In this document: one piece after another, positions 26,368 through 34,686 of the stretch
Layout: each line of letters starts with the position of its first letter
Numbering within the stretch: position 1 is the first letter of the stretch
From: Mesorhizobium_G sp050247155
GTDB lineage: Bacteria > Pseudomonadota > Alphaproteobacteria > Rhizobiales > Rhizobiaceae
DNA length: 64,000 nt
Assembly (NCBI GenBank): GCA_050247155.1
Contig: JBFWUS010000013.1
Location: forward strand, 16,043-80,042
Direction of reading: 5' to 3'
Translations under genes and position numbers: made by a program
Notes under the pieces: model-generated
The model's database searches: none
The model's input: the letters and a program-made list of their open reading frames with translations, nothing else
Told to the model about the DNA's origin: nothing

Positions 26368-27769
26368 CCCAGGAGGCCAATTTGCGGTCGATTGTCTTGC
26401 GCGATATGCCGAGCCGCCGCGCCGCCTCGACACGATTCCCTGCCGTCTCGGCCAGCGCCGCCAGGATATGTTGCTTTTCGATACTCGCCAGACTCCCTTC
26501 ACCGGACGGCTCACTTCTCTGGCCCTCGGCGCCAAACTCCTCCGGAAATCGCCCGAGAATCAGTGTGCGTTCGATCAGGTTCCGCAGTTCCCGCACGTTG
26601 CCAGGCCAGGCGTAGCGCGCAAGCGCAGCGCGCACTTTGTCGGGTATAGGTACCGGTGGCATGCCGAGTTGCTGAGCTAACTTGCGCATGAACAAGGTCG
26701 CAAGTTCCTGCACATCGTCTCCGCGGTCCTTCAGCGGCGGCAACTCGATATTCATGACGTTGATGCGGAAATAGAGGTCGGCGCGGAAACGGCCCTTCTG
26801 AACTTCCGCCGCGAGATCCACGTTGGTGGCGAAGACGAAGCGCAGGTCGACGGGTATCTCGCGCTCGGAGCCGACCGGACGCACCCGCTTGTCCTCGATC
26901 GCACGCAAAAGCTTGCTCTGTGTCGACGGCGGCAGCTCACCGATCTCATCGAGAAAGAGCGTGCCGCCTTGAGCATGCATGAACAGCCCTTCGCGCATTG
27001 TCTCGGCGCCAGTGAAAGCGCCCTTCAAATGGCCGAACAACTCGCTCTCGATCATGTCTGTGGGGATTGCCGCGCAGTTGACCGGTACGAAGGGCTTATC
27101 GGCGCGATCGGAAAGAGAGTGCAACGAGCGCGCCGCCACTTCCTTGCCGGTGCCGGACTGGCCGGTAAGCAGGATGGAGGTTGGCAGTGGCGCGACCTTG
27201 GCTAACGTGTTGCGCACCCTCCGGATCGCCGAGGAATCGCCGATAAACTTGTCACGCAAGAGAATGTGGTCTGAGGTGGATGTTAGCTCGTAACGGAGTA
27301 CGTAGTTCTCGCGCTGTAGCCGCACCCGGTCGAGACATCGCGCGACAGCATTCAAAAGCTGGTTGGAACGAAACGGCTTCAGCACGAAATCGACCGCGCC
27401 GGCCCTAAGCGCCTGGATCGCGACATCGAGATCGGCATAGGCCGTCATCAAAATGGCGTCCGCAAAGAATCCTATCGATCGCTGCTCGGCCAACCAGTCG
27501 ACACCGTTCTTCCCAGGCATGATGTTGTCGAGTATGACAACGTCGAAATGGTGTTCATCGAGCTTGCGTGACGCTTCCTCGGTATCGACGGCCTCGTCCA
27601 GCCGTAGGCATCGGGGTCCCAGTGTTCGCATCAGAAAGTTGCGCATCCCCGGCTCGTCGTCGACCACCAGGATTGAAGCCTGTGCCAGCCAGGGCCCGAA
27701 TTCTGGATCGCTCTTTTGTGATTTCTGTACTTTCTGCGGACCTGGTGCCGACACCAATTTTTGCTCCAT
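26360..27769 (-). CDS. NtrC-family sigma-54-dependent response regulator
   Basis: About 469 residues from ATG 27769; the frame is open to 27817, so the start is uncertain. The receiver domain has ASILVVDDEP, phospho-acceptor D81 in VVILDN, and LMTAYAD. The AAA+ domain has Walker A GQSGTGKE, the sigma-54-contact loop GAFTGAE, Walker B GGTLFLDEIGE and the R-finger region. A Fis-type helix-turn-helix ends the protein (VEAARRLGISRKTIDRKL). It is coupled to the histidine kinase gene and is the obvious activator for the sigma-54 promoter at 24203-24218. Confidence 0.92.
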   Translation of the reverse strand: MEQKLVSAPGPQKVQKSQKSDPEFGPWLAQASILVVDDEPGMRNFLMRTLGPRCLRLDEAVDTEEASRKLDEHHFDVVILDNIMPGKNGVDWLAEQRSIGFFADAILMTAYADLDVAIQALRAGAVDFVLKPFRSNQLLNAVARCLDRVRLQRENYVLRYELTSTSDHILLRDKFIGDSSAIRRVRNTLAKVAPLPTSILLTGQSGTGKEVAARSLHSLSDRADKPFVPVNCAAIPTDMIESELFGHLKGAFTGAETMREGLFMHAQGGTLFLDEIGELPPSTQSKLLRAIEDKRVRPVGSEREIPVDLRFVFATNVDLAAEVQKGRFRADLYFRINVMNIELPPLKDRGDDVQELATLFMRKLAQQLGMPPVPIPDKVRAALARYAWPGNVRELRNLIERTLILGRFPEEFGAEGQRSEPSGEGSLASIEKQHILAALAETAGNRVEAARRLGISRKTIDRKLASWDV

Positions 27770-27945
27770 CAGAGCCAAATATTCGATCATAATGATCGCC
27801 AAGGCGAACCAGCACAAGCTCAGGCCTGATATAGATCAAGCGAGCAGCGCGAGGCGTCCGACGCCTGTTCAGTTCGGCCGATCCGGCGCGTTCGACCCCC
27901 AGATCTACCAGTGGGGCATGCGGCGACCCGCCCAGATTCCCCGGG

Positions 27946-28255
27946 ATGTCCATATCCCGTGTTTTGCTGGCCGACCGCGGCCCATCGCCGCCTCAAGCCA
28001 GTGACAGCTTCGCGCTTGCCGAAGAACCCTACAAATTTTCCTGCCAGAAGCTCCTTCAGCGCCTAGGCATCCGGCATCTGTTCGGCCAACAGCTTCTTCA
28101 GCCGCACTCGCGCTTTACAGAGCCGTCAGACGTTTGACATCGATGGTTCCATCGCGCCTGCTTCGCCTTCCAGTTATATGCCGTCGCCTCGTTGATCCCG
28201 CGCTTTCGCGCCAGGCTGCCGTTCTTTGCGCTGCCTCGTGCTCGCGCAGGAATTT
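27946..28255 (-). mobile_element. Remnant of an IS3-family transposase (orfA and start of orfB)
   Basis: Translating the minus strand in changing frames gives FLREHEAAQRT, INEATAYNWKAK, RLKKLLAEQMPDA, ALKELLAG and finally KREAVTGL. These are the orfA helix-turn-helix and leucine zipper segments and the first orfB residues of IS3-group elements, in the correct order. Several indels and a stop break the frame, and no ends were found. It fills most of the gap between the GMC operon and the response regulator gene. Confidence 0.7.
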
Positions 28256-28344
28256 CAAGCAAATGCTTCGTGACCGCGTTCGCAGCACGCCGGGGCGGAA
28301 AGCCTCGACTGGGCGAACGCGGTCGTTTCGGATGGCGCCTCAGA

Positions 28345-29925
28345 CTAGATTTCGCCCCGGCTCATCGCTCCGGCGATATGGTCAGCTTGGCGGATTGCTA
28401 GCGCCACGATGGTCAGGGTCGGGTTCTCCGAGCCGCTGGTGGGGAACTGGCTGCCGTCGGACACGAAGAGGTTCTTGATGTCGTGCGCCTGGCCGTGCTT
28501 GTTCACGACACCGTCCCTTGCCTTCTCGCTCATTCGGTTCGTGCCCATGTTATGGGATGCTGGATAGGCCGGAAGGTTATAGATCTCACGCGAGCCGACG
28601 GCTTCGTAGATATTCTTCATCGTGTCGTAGGCGTGATTAGTCATGTTGACGTCATTGATGTGCGGCGTCTTCGAAACGACGGGAACCGGTAAGCCGTACT
28701 GGTCCTTTTCAGTCGCGTGCAGCGTGACGCCGTTCTGCTCCTGCGGCAGGTCTTCGCCGCAGATCCAGACGCCCGACATGTAGGCGTATTTTTCCAGCGC
28801 CTTTGAGACCTTGCGACCCCAACCGGTCGGACCCGGAACGAGGAAGGCGGACAGGAAACCAAGGCCCAGCGCCAGCACTTCGAGCTGATAGCCGCCGGCA
28901 AAACCACGCGACGGATTATGGTGAGCTTCGTCCGAAACGATGCCGGCCACCGTGGTGCCACGATTCATGTGGACCAGTCCGGGCATCACCGCATAGACGC
29001 CGGCTGTCGCATGCGTCATGTAGTTGCGTCCGACCTGGCCGGACGAGTTGGCCAAACCATCGGGATATTTGCTCGAGTGGGAGTTGAGCAGGAGTCGGGG
29101 TGACTCGATCGAGTTGCCGGCGACGCAGACAAGCCGCGCCTTTTGACGCTGCGTCTTGCCTTCAGCATCGGCATAGACGACGCCGATCACCTTGCCGTTC
29201 GCATCATGCTCGATCTGAAGCGCCATCGCGTCGGGGCGGAGCTCGCAATTGCCCGTTTCGATGGCTCTCGGAATCTCCGTATACATGGTCGACCACTTCG
29301 CCTGGAATTTGCAGCCCTGCATGCAGAAGCCGGTCTGCTGGCAGGGTGGACGGCCGTCGCGTTCCACGGAGTTGATCGCCATTGGTCCCGACTGGATCTC
29401 CTTGAAACCGATGCGCCTTGAACCCTCGGCGAGTACCTTGAAATCGTTGTTCCAGGGCAGATGCGGCATGCCGGTCGTCTTGCCCGTGACCCCCATCTTC
29501 AATTCGGCCTTTTCGTACCACGGGGTCATTTCCTCGAGTGTGACGGGCCAATCGATGATGTTGGCTCCAGCGATGTCGCCATTCATCGTCTTCTGCTTGA
29601 ATTCATGCTCCTGGAGACGCAAGGCGACGCCGGCCCAGTGCACTGTCGAGCCGCCGACGCCTTTGACGATCCAGGCGGGCAGATTCGGGTGGTTGATCGC
29701 GCCATGCCAGCCGCCGGCGGAAAAGCGCTTGTCGAGCCACGAGATCTTCTGGAACATCGCCCATTCGTCGTTCTCGATGTCGTCCATGGTATACTGCTTG
29801 CCGGCTTCGAGCAGGACGACCTTGATGCCCTTCTGGGCGAGCTCGTTGGCGAGAGTACCCCCACCCGCGCCGGAGCCGACGATGACGACCACGCTGTCGT
29901 CGTTCAGATCGAATTTTGCAGCCAT
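28345..29925 (-). CDS. GMC-family oxidoreductase (FAD-dependent, membrane alcohol dehydrogenase type)
   Basis: 526 residues. The FAD site is VVIVGSGAGGGTLANELAQKG near the N terminus; VKGVGGSTVHWAGVALR and the C-terminal SHNMGTNRMSE and FVSDGSQFPTSGSENPTLTIVALA are the gluconate/sorbitol dehydrogenase-type GMC motifs. A cysteine cluster lies in PPCQQTGFCMQGCKF. It follows the small-subunit gene by 16 bp with its own GGGAGGA site. In related enzymes this flavoprotein pairs with a Tat-exported small subunit and a cytochrome c; no cytochrome gene is nearby. It probably oxidises an alcohol or diol feeding the aco pathway (inference). Confidence 0.9.
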   Translation of the reverse strand: MAAKFDLNDDSVVVIVGSGAGGGTLANELAQKGIKVVLLEAGKQYTMDDIENDEWAMFQKISWLDKRFSAGGWHGAINHPNLPAWIVKGVGGSTVHWAGVALRLQEHEFKQKTMNGDIAGANIIDWPVTLEEMTPWYEKAELKMGVTGKTTGMPHLPWNNDFKVLAEGSRRIGFKEIQSGPMAINSVERDGRPPCQQTGFCMQGCKFQAKWSTMYTEIPRAIETGNCELRPDAMALQIEHDANGKVIGVVYADAEGKTQRQKARLVCVAGNSIESPRLLLNSHSSKYPDGLANSSGQVGRNYMTHATAGVYAVMPGLVHMNRGTTVAGIVSDEAHHNPSRGFAGGYQLEVLALGLGFLSAFLVPGPTGWGRKVSKALEKYAYMSGVWICGEDLPQEQNGVTLHATEKDQYGLPVPVVSKTPHINDVNMTNHAYDTMKNIYEAVGSREIYNLPAYPASHNMGTNRMSEKARDGVVNKHGQAHDIKNLFVSDGSQFPTSGSENPTLTIVALAIRQADHIAGAMSRGEI

Positions 29926-29941
29926 GATTTCCTCCCGCGCC

Positions 29942-30496
29942 TCAGAGCCAATTCAGATCGTTGAAGCCCCGGTCGATGTAGCCGCCTTCTTCCCAGGACG
30001 AGCCCTCATAACCGAACTTGGGCCACAGCTCCTTGTTGTTGTAGATACCGAACAAGAGGCCGCCGCGGAGCTTCTGGAAAAAGGGCGAATACTCGATGGC
30101 CCGCAATACGGCGACGCGTTCGTCTTCCGTTGGAACGTCGAGATAGGCCTTGCCGTAAAGTTCCTTTGTGCGCGCGTTTACGTCCTTCAGGCCGTCGACG
30201 CACAGTGTCGCCACGGTCGGGTCCTTCTTCGCTTCCTCCAGAATGGCGTCGACGACCGCCTGATAAGGCTGGTCGGGGATCAGCTCGTCATGCGGATAGA
30301 TGTCCTTTGCCATGCGCAGCAAAGTGGCGCTGGCTTCGGCTGGAAGCGACTGGGCCGCCAGTGCGCCGGATACGCCGGCAGTCGCCGCGCCGATACCGAG
30401 CGCGGCGGTTATGCTTGTCGTTTTCAGGAACAGGCGTCGATCGACCCTGTGCGCCAGCGGGTTCGTCCGCTGGGGACGTTTCAGACTAAAGTGCAT
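29942..30496 (-). CDS. Gluconate 2-dehydrogenase subunit 3-like small subunit, Tat-exported
   Basis: 184 residues. A twin-arginine signal (VDRRLFLKTTSITAALGIGAATA) starts about residue 17. The mature part (LRMAKDIYPHDELIPDQPYQAVVDAI, then RVAVLRAIEYSPFFQKLRGGLLFGIYNNKELWPKFGYEG) is the subunit 3 family that escorts GMC dehydrogenases across the membrane. ATG 30496 is preceded by GGAGG at 5 bases. It is first in the operon behind the sigma-54 promoter at 30549-30563. Confidence 0.9.
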   Translation of the reverse strand: MHFSLKRPQRTNPLAHRVDRRLFLKTTSITAALGIGAATAGVSGALAAQSLPAEASATLLRMAKDIYPHDELIPDQPYQAVVDAILEEAKKDPTVATLCVDGLKDVNARTKELYGKAYLDVPTEDERVAVLRAIEYSPFFQKLRGGLLFGIYNNKELWPKFGYEGSSWEEGGYIDRGFNDLNWL

Positions 30497-30548
30497 TGCT
30501 TCCTCCGAGGTTGCTGTGGGTCTTTGGCCTGCCTTTTTCGACGGCGAC

Positions 30549-30563
30549 GCAAGGCCTGTGCCA
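30549..30563 (-). promoter_or_regulatory. Sigma-54 promoter for the GMC operon
   Basis: Minus-strand TGGCACAGGCCTTGC matches the sigma-54 consensus (GG and GC 10 bp apart). It lies 53 bp before the start codon of the small subunit gene. Confidence 0.82.
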
Positions 30564-30696
30564 GCCTCGGAGGCGCTGGCCACGACATTGCCATTGGCCC
30601 GAATAAATCTCATGAAAACAAAGGCTTGATTTCAATGAAGCGGCAGGGCGGACGCGAGTGCCGGCGACCGCGTCTCACTGTCGGCGGCAGCCTGGC

Positions 30697-30712
30697 TGCG
30701 ACAGGTGTCGCA
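30697..30712. promoter_or_regulatory. AcoR-type upstream activator site 1
   Basis: A perfect palindrome TGCGACAGGTGTCGCA in the divergent region between the GMC operon and the AcoR-like gene, 134 bp upstream of the sigma-54 promoter. The same motif recurs at 32849-32864 and 33487-33502, each upstream of a sigma-54 promoter. Confidence 0.8.
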
Positions 30713-30837
30713 ACGCTTTGACAACGGCGCGTTCACTTGTGATGGCCGCGGCCTTCAGTGTATCTTCCGGCCTGCACGCAAAAAAAAGCGGCCTCTCGTA
30801 AGAGACTAAGAGCCGCGGACGTGCAATCGGAGGAGAC

Positions 30838-32751
30838 ATGTCCGTTGACGCGCGTGCCCCGCGGATCATTCAGGCATCCTGGAACCGCTGCGAGACTCAA
30901 TACGGGCTTGACTCGACGAGGGCGGTGACACTGCAACGACTGACCGAGGGCGAAATCAGGCAAGGCCGCGACCTCATCGCCCAGTCGATGGCCAGAAGCT
31001 CGACGGTCGTGCACCGGCTACGCGAATTGGCGCGGGACACCAGCTACTGCGTGCTGTTCGCCGACCCGGACGGCGTCATCGTCAAAACTTTCAGCGATAC
31101 CGAGGATGCCCGTTCGCTGACCTTACGTGGTCTCACGCCGGGAGCCGTCTTTCGCGAGAATGAGGTAGGCACCAACGGCATCGGCACCTCGATGGTCGAG
31201 CGCAAGACCGTCACCGTGAATGGCGAGGAGCACTACAATCCCGTTTTCAAGCCTTTCATCTGCGTTTCGAGCCCGCTGATCGATCCCGATGGAAACTCCC
31301 TGGGCGCGATCGACCTTTCGGGTCTGCGTGCCGGCAGACATTCCGAGGCGGCCTTTCTCCATCAATTGCTGGACGACGCAGCCTCGTGGGTTCAGTCGGC
31401 TCTATTTCGCCACCGTTATAAGGACAATTTCCTTATCGGCTTGTCGCAATCGCCGACCATCGACCAGCACATGTTCAAGGCGCTGATCGCTCTCGACGAC
31501 AATGGCCGCATTTGCGGCCTGTCGGAAAGCGCGCTCTCCTTACTCGGTGAGGGCAATCGGTCGCGGCTGCTGCACAAGCCGGTCGACGAAGTGCTCGGCG
31601 TATCGCTTGGCGCATTGGAGAACGGCAGCGGGCGCGTCCAGCGGGTCGATTCCGGAAAAGCCGGGGCCGATTACGTCTACCCGTTTCCTTGCGAGAACCC
31701 TGGCCGCCAGTTCGCGCGGCCCGTCAAACGGGTCGAAAAGACGACGGTGCGCGCCAAGCCCGCGACCGCACTGACGCTCGATCAGCTTGCCGGCCGCGAC
31801 GAGCGGATGAACAAGAACATCCAGTTGGCCCGCCGCATCGCCGACCGAAACATTCCCGTTTTGTTGCAGGGCGAAACAGGCAGCGGCAAGGAAGCCTTCG
31901 CTCGGGCTCTGCATCTGAGCGGCTCTCGTCGCGAGGCCCCCTTCGTCGCGGTAAATTGCGCCGCTATCCCGGACACGCTGCTCGACAGCGAATTGTTCGG
32001 CTACGAGGCGGGCACGTTCACCGGCGGCCTGCGCACGGGAAAGGTCGGAAAGGTCGCCGCCAGCAATCACGGCACGCTGTTCCTCGACGAAATCGGCGAC
32101 ATGCGGCTTGACCTGCAGACCCGGCTGCTGCGCGTCCTGTCGGAACGCGAAGTGACGCCTTTGGGCGGCATCGAGCCGGTGCCGGTCGACATCAAACTCA
32201 TCTGCGCCACCCATCGCAACCTTCGCCGCATGGTGGAGGCAGGCGAGTTTCGCGAGGATCTCTACTATCGCATCAACGGCGCGAAGATCGTCCTGCCGCC
32301 GCTGCGCGAGCGGACCGATCTCGCCGATCTGATCCACGACGTCGTGCGCGAGGAATCCGACACGGAGCAGCCGGTGGAACTCTCCATCAATGCGCTTGAC
32401 TGCCTCCTTGACCATCCCTGGCCGGGCAATATTCGTCAGTTGCGCAACGTGCTGAGTCTTGCTGTGCTGACCCGGGAAGGCGCTCGGATCGAGTTGCACG
32501 ACCTACCGGACGAAATCCGGATTGGAGTCCGCGAAAAGCCTGCTGCCGCCGTTGACTTCTGTGCGCCGCCCGAGCGCATGGTGTCAGGCCTCAAGCAGTC
32601 GCTGGGAGAGACGGAACGCGAGCGAATCCGCAACGCGCTGCAGGACAGCAAATGGCTGGTGACCGAGGCCGCACGGCGGCTCGGCGTAAGCCGAGCGACG
32701 ATCCACCGTAAGATGAAGGACTACGATCTCATCCGCCCGGATCGTCGGTGA
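30838..32751 (+). CDS. acoR: AcoR-like sigma-54-dependent activator (GAF-AAA+-Fis)
   Basis: 637 residues. The N-terminal sensor includes a GAF domain at about residues 60-190 (CVLFADPDGVIVKTFSD, NEVGTNGIGTSMVERKTVTVNGEEHY, SSPLIDPDGNSLGAIDLSG), as in AcoR regulators of acetoin catabolism. The AAA+ domain has Walker A GETGSGKE and Walker B GTLFLDEIGD, but the sigma-54-contact loop reads GTFTGG rather than GAFTGA. The C-terminal Fis-type helix is VTEAARRLGVSRATIHRKM. GGAGGAG precedes ATG 30838. Three copies of its probable binding site flank it, at the GMC, AhpD-like and aco promoters. Confidence 0.88.
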   Translation: MSVDARAPRIIQASWNRCETQYGLDSTRAVTLQRLTEGEIRQGRDLIAQSMARSSTVVHRLRELARDTSYCVLFADPDGVIVKTFSDTEDARSLTLRGLTPGAVFRENEVGTNGIGTSMVERKTVTVNGEEHYNPVFKPFICVSSPLIDPDGNSLGAIDLSGLRAGRHSEAAFLHQLLDDAASWVQSALFRHRYKDNFLIGLSQSPTIDQHMFKALIALDDNGRICGLSESALSLLGEGNRSRLLHKPVDEVLGVSLGALENGSGRVQRVDSGKAGADYVYPFPCENPGRQFARPVKRVEKTTVRAKPATALTLDQLAGRDERMNKNIQLARRIADRNIPVLLQGETGSGKEAFARALHLSGSRREAPFVAVNCAAIPDTLLDSELFGYEAGTFTGGLRTGKVGKVAASNHGTLFLDEIGDMRLDLQTRLLRVLSEREVTPLGGIEPVPVDIKLICATHRNLRRMVEAGEFREDLYYRINGAKIVLPPLRERTDLADLIHDVVREESDTEQPVELSINALDCLLDHPWPGNIRQLRNVLSLAVLTREGARIELHDLPDEIRIGVREKPAAAVDFCAPPERMVSGLKQSLGETERERIRNALQDSKWLVTEAARRLGVSRATIHRKMKDYDLIRPDRR

Positions 32752-32824
32752 CCTCGGGGAACGAACGCGGCCCGTTCAGCCAGTTTCATGGCTCAGCGAC
32801 TTGAACGGCGGATGACCGATATTT

Positions 32825-32856
32825 CCGTCGCAAGCCGTAGCGCATGCTTGCGACGG
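32825..32856. repeat. Perfect inverted repeat, 11-bp arms
   Basis: CCGTCGCAAGC (32825-32835) pairs with GCTTGCGACGG (32846-32856) around a 10-base loop, about 75 bp after the AcoR-like gene. No U-run follows on either strand, so it is not a typical terminator. Its right arm overlaps the activator site at 32849-32864, so it may instead provide extra regulator half-sites. Confidence 0.6.
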
Positions 32857-32864
32857 CTGTCGCC
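32849..32864. promoter_or_regulatory. AcoR-type upstream activator site 2
   Basis: TGCGACGGCTGTCGCC differs from the perfect TGCGACA-N2-TGTCGCA at two positions. It lies 64 bp upstream of the sigma-54 promoter at 32928-32943, almost the same spacing as site 3. Confidence 0.7.
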
Positions 32865-32927
32865 AGCAAAAATCCGCCTTTTCGACGATGAGCCCGAGTG
32901 ACATGGGTTAGCCCGCCAAGCGGGCCT

Positions 32928-32943
32928 TGGCATGACAATTGCT
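32928..32943 (+). promoter_or_regulatory. Sigma-54 promoter for the AhpD-like gene
   Basis: TGGCATGACAATTGCT matches TGGCACG-N4-TTGCT with one change outside the essential GG and GC. It is about 155 bp upstream of the start codon at 33098. Confidence 0.75.
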
Positions 32944-33097
32944 TTGCCGCTTCCGTGAACCAGTGCGGTCGATCAAGCAACGATTGGATGCGCGACCACT
33001 GCCTTGTTCGCGCTGTCGGCCCGCCGCCGCCTCGCTTTCCTCCCATCGGAGGCCGACCTTGCATCGCATCCCAAATGTCAAACCGAGAGGAACTCCC

Positions 33098-33430
33098 ATG
33101 AGTGGAACCAAGCAGAAACTCGACGAGATCAACGCGCGCCTTGTCGGCCTGTTCAAGGCCGAACGCCAGACGATGACGGCGTTCAAGGGGCTCTCCGACG
33201 CGGCCACGCGCGCCGGCAAGATATCGCCCGCCGTGAAGGAACTGACAGCGATGGCCATCGCGGTCGCCAAGGGTTGCGACGATTGCATCATTTATCACAC
33301 CGCCGCGGCCCGGAAGCATGGCGCAGGCCGCGAGGAGTTTGCCGAGATGCTCGCCGTCGCGGTCGAAATGGCGGGCGGGCCTGGCGCGGTCTACGCCGCC
33401 AAGGCAATCGCCGCCTTTGACGAACTGTAA
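33098..33430 (+). CDS. Carboxymuconolactone decarboxylase/AhpD-like protein
   Basis: 110 residues, all-helical AhpD-like fold. AVAKGCDDCIIYHTAAARKHGA holds the CxxC and His of the AhpD redox site, preceded by VKELTAMAIA. Such proteins are alkylhydroperoxidases or of unknown activity. I chose ATG 33098 (MSGTKQKLDEI) with GAGAGGAA upstream; the frame is open further back. Its own sigma-54 promoter and activator site place it under the AcoR-like regulator, perhaps to deal with peroxide or reactive aldehyde from the oxidation pathway (inference). Confidence 0.85.
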   Translation: MSGTKQKLDEINARLVGLFKAERQTMTAFKGLSDAATRAGKISPAVKELTAMAIAVAKGCDDCIIYHTAAARKHGAGREEFAEMLAVAVEMAGGPGAVYAAKAIAAFDEL

Positions 33431-33486
33431 TGAGGATCGCGCTGAGACGGCGCCACCCGGCACCGTCTCACTCGGTGCCGCAAATG

Positions 33487-33502
33487 CGCGACACATGTCG
33501 CT
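33487..33502. promoter_or_regulatory. AcoR-type upstream activator site 3
   Basis: CGCGACACATGTCGCT contains the perfect inner palindrome GCGACA-N2-TGTCGC. It lies about 66 bp upstream of the sigma-54 promoter of the aco operon. Confidence 0.78.
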
Positions 33503-33567
33503 GCCATCCGACAGACACTGCGATTTTTCTGCCAGATTATTCTATTTATTTCAATAGCTTATCCATC

Positions 33568-33583
33568 TGGCACGGTTCTTGTT
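33568..33583 (+). promoter_or_regulatory. Sigma-54 promoter for the aco operon
   Basis: TGGCACGGTTCTTGTT matches the -24 region exactly; the -12 element is GT instead of GC. It is 63 bp upstream of the first start codon at 33646. Confidence 0.75.
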
Positions 33584-33645
33584 CTCTCTATCGTCGAAGC
33601 GCTGGCGACAAGTCGTCGGCAGCGCGGTCCCAAGGAGGAGAGAAC

Positions 33646-34632
33646 ATGCAGCCGACCAAAGACCAGAAGCTCTGGATGTACGAGAACATGCTCGTCAGCC
33701 GCTTCTTCGAGGAAGCGATCGAGAAGATCTATCTCGAGGGCAAGACCCCGGCATTCAACATGGCGAACGGCCCGATCCCTGGGGAAATGCATCTGTCGAA
33801 TGGGCAGGAACCCTGCGCCGTCGGCGTTTGCGCCCATCTCAAGCCAAGCGACATCGTTACGTCGACGCACCGTCCGCATCATGTCGCGATCGCCAAGGGC
33901 GTCGACCTGGACAAGATGGCGGCCGAGATTTTCGGCAAAAAGACCGGTCTCAGTGGTGGTCGCGGTGGTCACATGCACATCTTCGACGCAGACACGAATT
34001 TCTCCTGTTCCGGCATCATCGCGCAGGGCATGGGTCCGGCGGTGGGCGCCGCACTTTCGCGCAAGATGCAGAACAAGGATGGTGTCGCCGTTGCCTTCCT
34101 CGGCGAAGGCGCGGTCAACCAGGGGGCCTTCCATGAAACGCTGAACCTTGCAGCCGTGTGGAAGCTGCCGGTTGTCTTCGTGGTCGAAGACAATGCCTGG
34201 GGCATTTCGGTCTCGAAGGCGGATTCGACTGCCGTTCCGCGCAACGATGTCCGCGCTGCGGCCTATGGCATGCCCGGCTTCTTCGTGAGGGACAATGATC
34301 CGGTCGCGATCTTCGACGTCGCCGGCGAAGCCATCAAGCGGGCGCGCGCAGGCGAAGGCCCGACGCTGATCGAGATCGATACCTATCGGCTGGCTGGCCA
34401 CTTCATGGGCGATGCCGAAGGCTATCGGCCGAAGGGCGAAAAGGAAGGATTGTTCGCAAAGGACCCGATCCCGCGGCTGCGCGATCAACTGATCAAGGCG
34501 GGCGATATCACCAAGGCGCAGGACGAGGCAATCGTCGCGCGCGCCAAGCAGCGCGTGGATGAGGCCATCGATTTCGCCAGGACGAGCGACTACCCGGCCC
34601 CGGCCGAGGCGCTCGAACATGTCTTCGCCTGA
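33646..34632 (+). CDS. acoA: Thiamine-diphosphate dehydrogenase E1 alpha (acetoin dehydrogenase-like)
   Basis: 328 residues. LYxGKTPAF-like region LEGKTPAFNMANGPIPGEMHLSNGQEP, STHRPHHVAIAKG and GGRGGHMHIFD are E1 alpha hallmarks. The ThDP site is FLGEGAVNQGAFHETLNLAA ending in VEDNAWG. ATG 33646 has AAGGAGGAG. It forms a heterotetramer with the E1 beta encoded next. The family splits acetoin to acetaldehyde and an acetyl group passed to lipoamide, or acts on pyruvate or other 2-oxo acids. The AcoR-type regulator and lack of ordinary pdh context favour acetoin or a similar ketol. Confidence 0.85.
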   Translation: MQPTKDQKLWMYENMLVSRFFEEAIEKIYLEGKTPAFNMANGPIPGEMHLSNGQEPCAVGVCAHLKPSDIVTSTHRPHHVAIAKGVDLDKMAAEIFGKKTGLSGGRGGHMHIFDADTNFSCSGIIAQGMGPAVGAALSRKMQNKDGVAVAFLGEGAVNQGAFHETLNLAAVWKLPVVFVVEDNAWGISVSKADSTAVPRNDVRAAAYGMPGFFVRDNDPVAIFDVAGEAIKRARAGEGPTLIEIDTYRLAGHFMGDAEGYRPKGEKEGLFAKDPIPRLRDQLIKAGDITKAQDEAIVARAKQRVDEAIDFARTSDYPAPAEALEHVFA

Positions 34633-34686
34633 CGCCGGCATCCGGCGGTTTCGCAGATTCATCGATTATCCCAAGGGAGTGAGATA

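Noticed and set aside
26368..26535. N-terminal extension of the histidine kinase inside the response regulator gene
   Set aside because: The 56 extra codons are Arg/Trp-rich, lie opposite no function, and overlap the conserved C-terminal DNA-binding part of the regulator; the ATG at 26367 fits better.
32825..32856. Rho-independent terminator after the AcoR-like gene
   Set aside because: The stem is perfect but no U-run follows on either strand, and the right arm belongs to an activator site.
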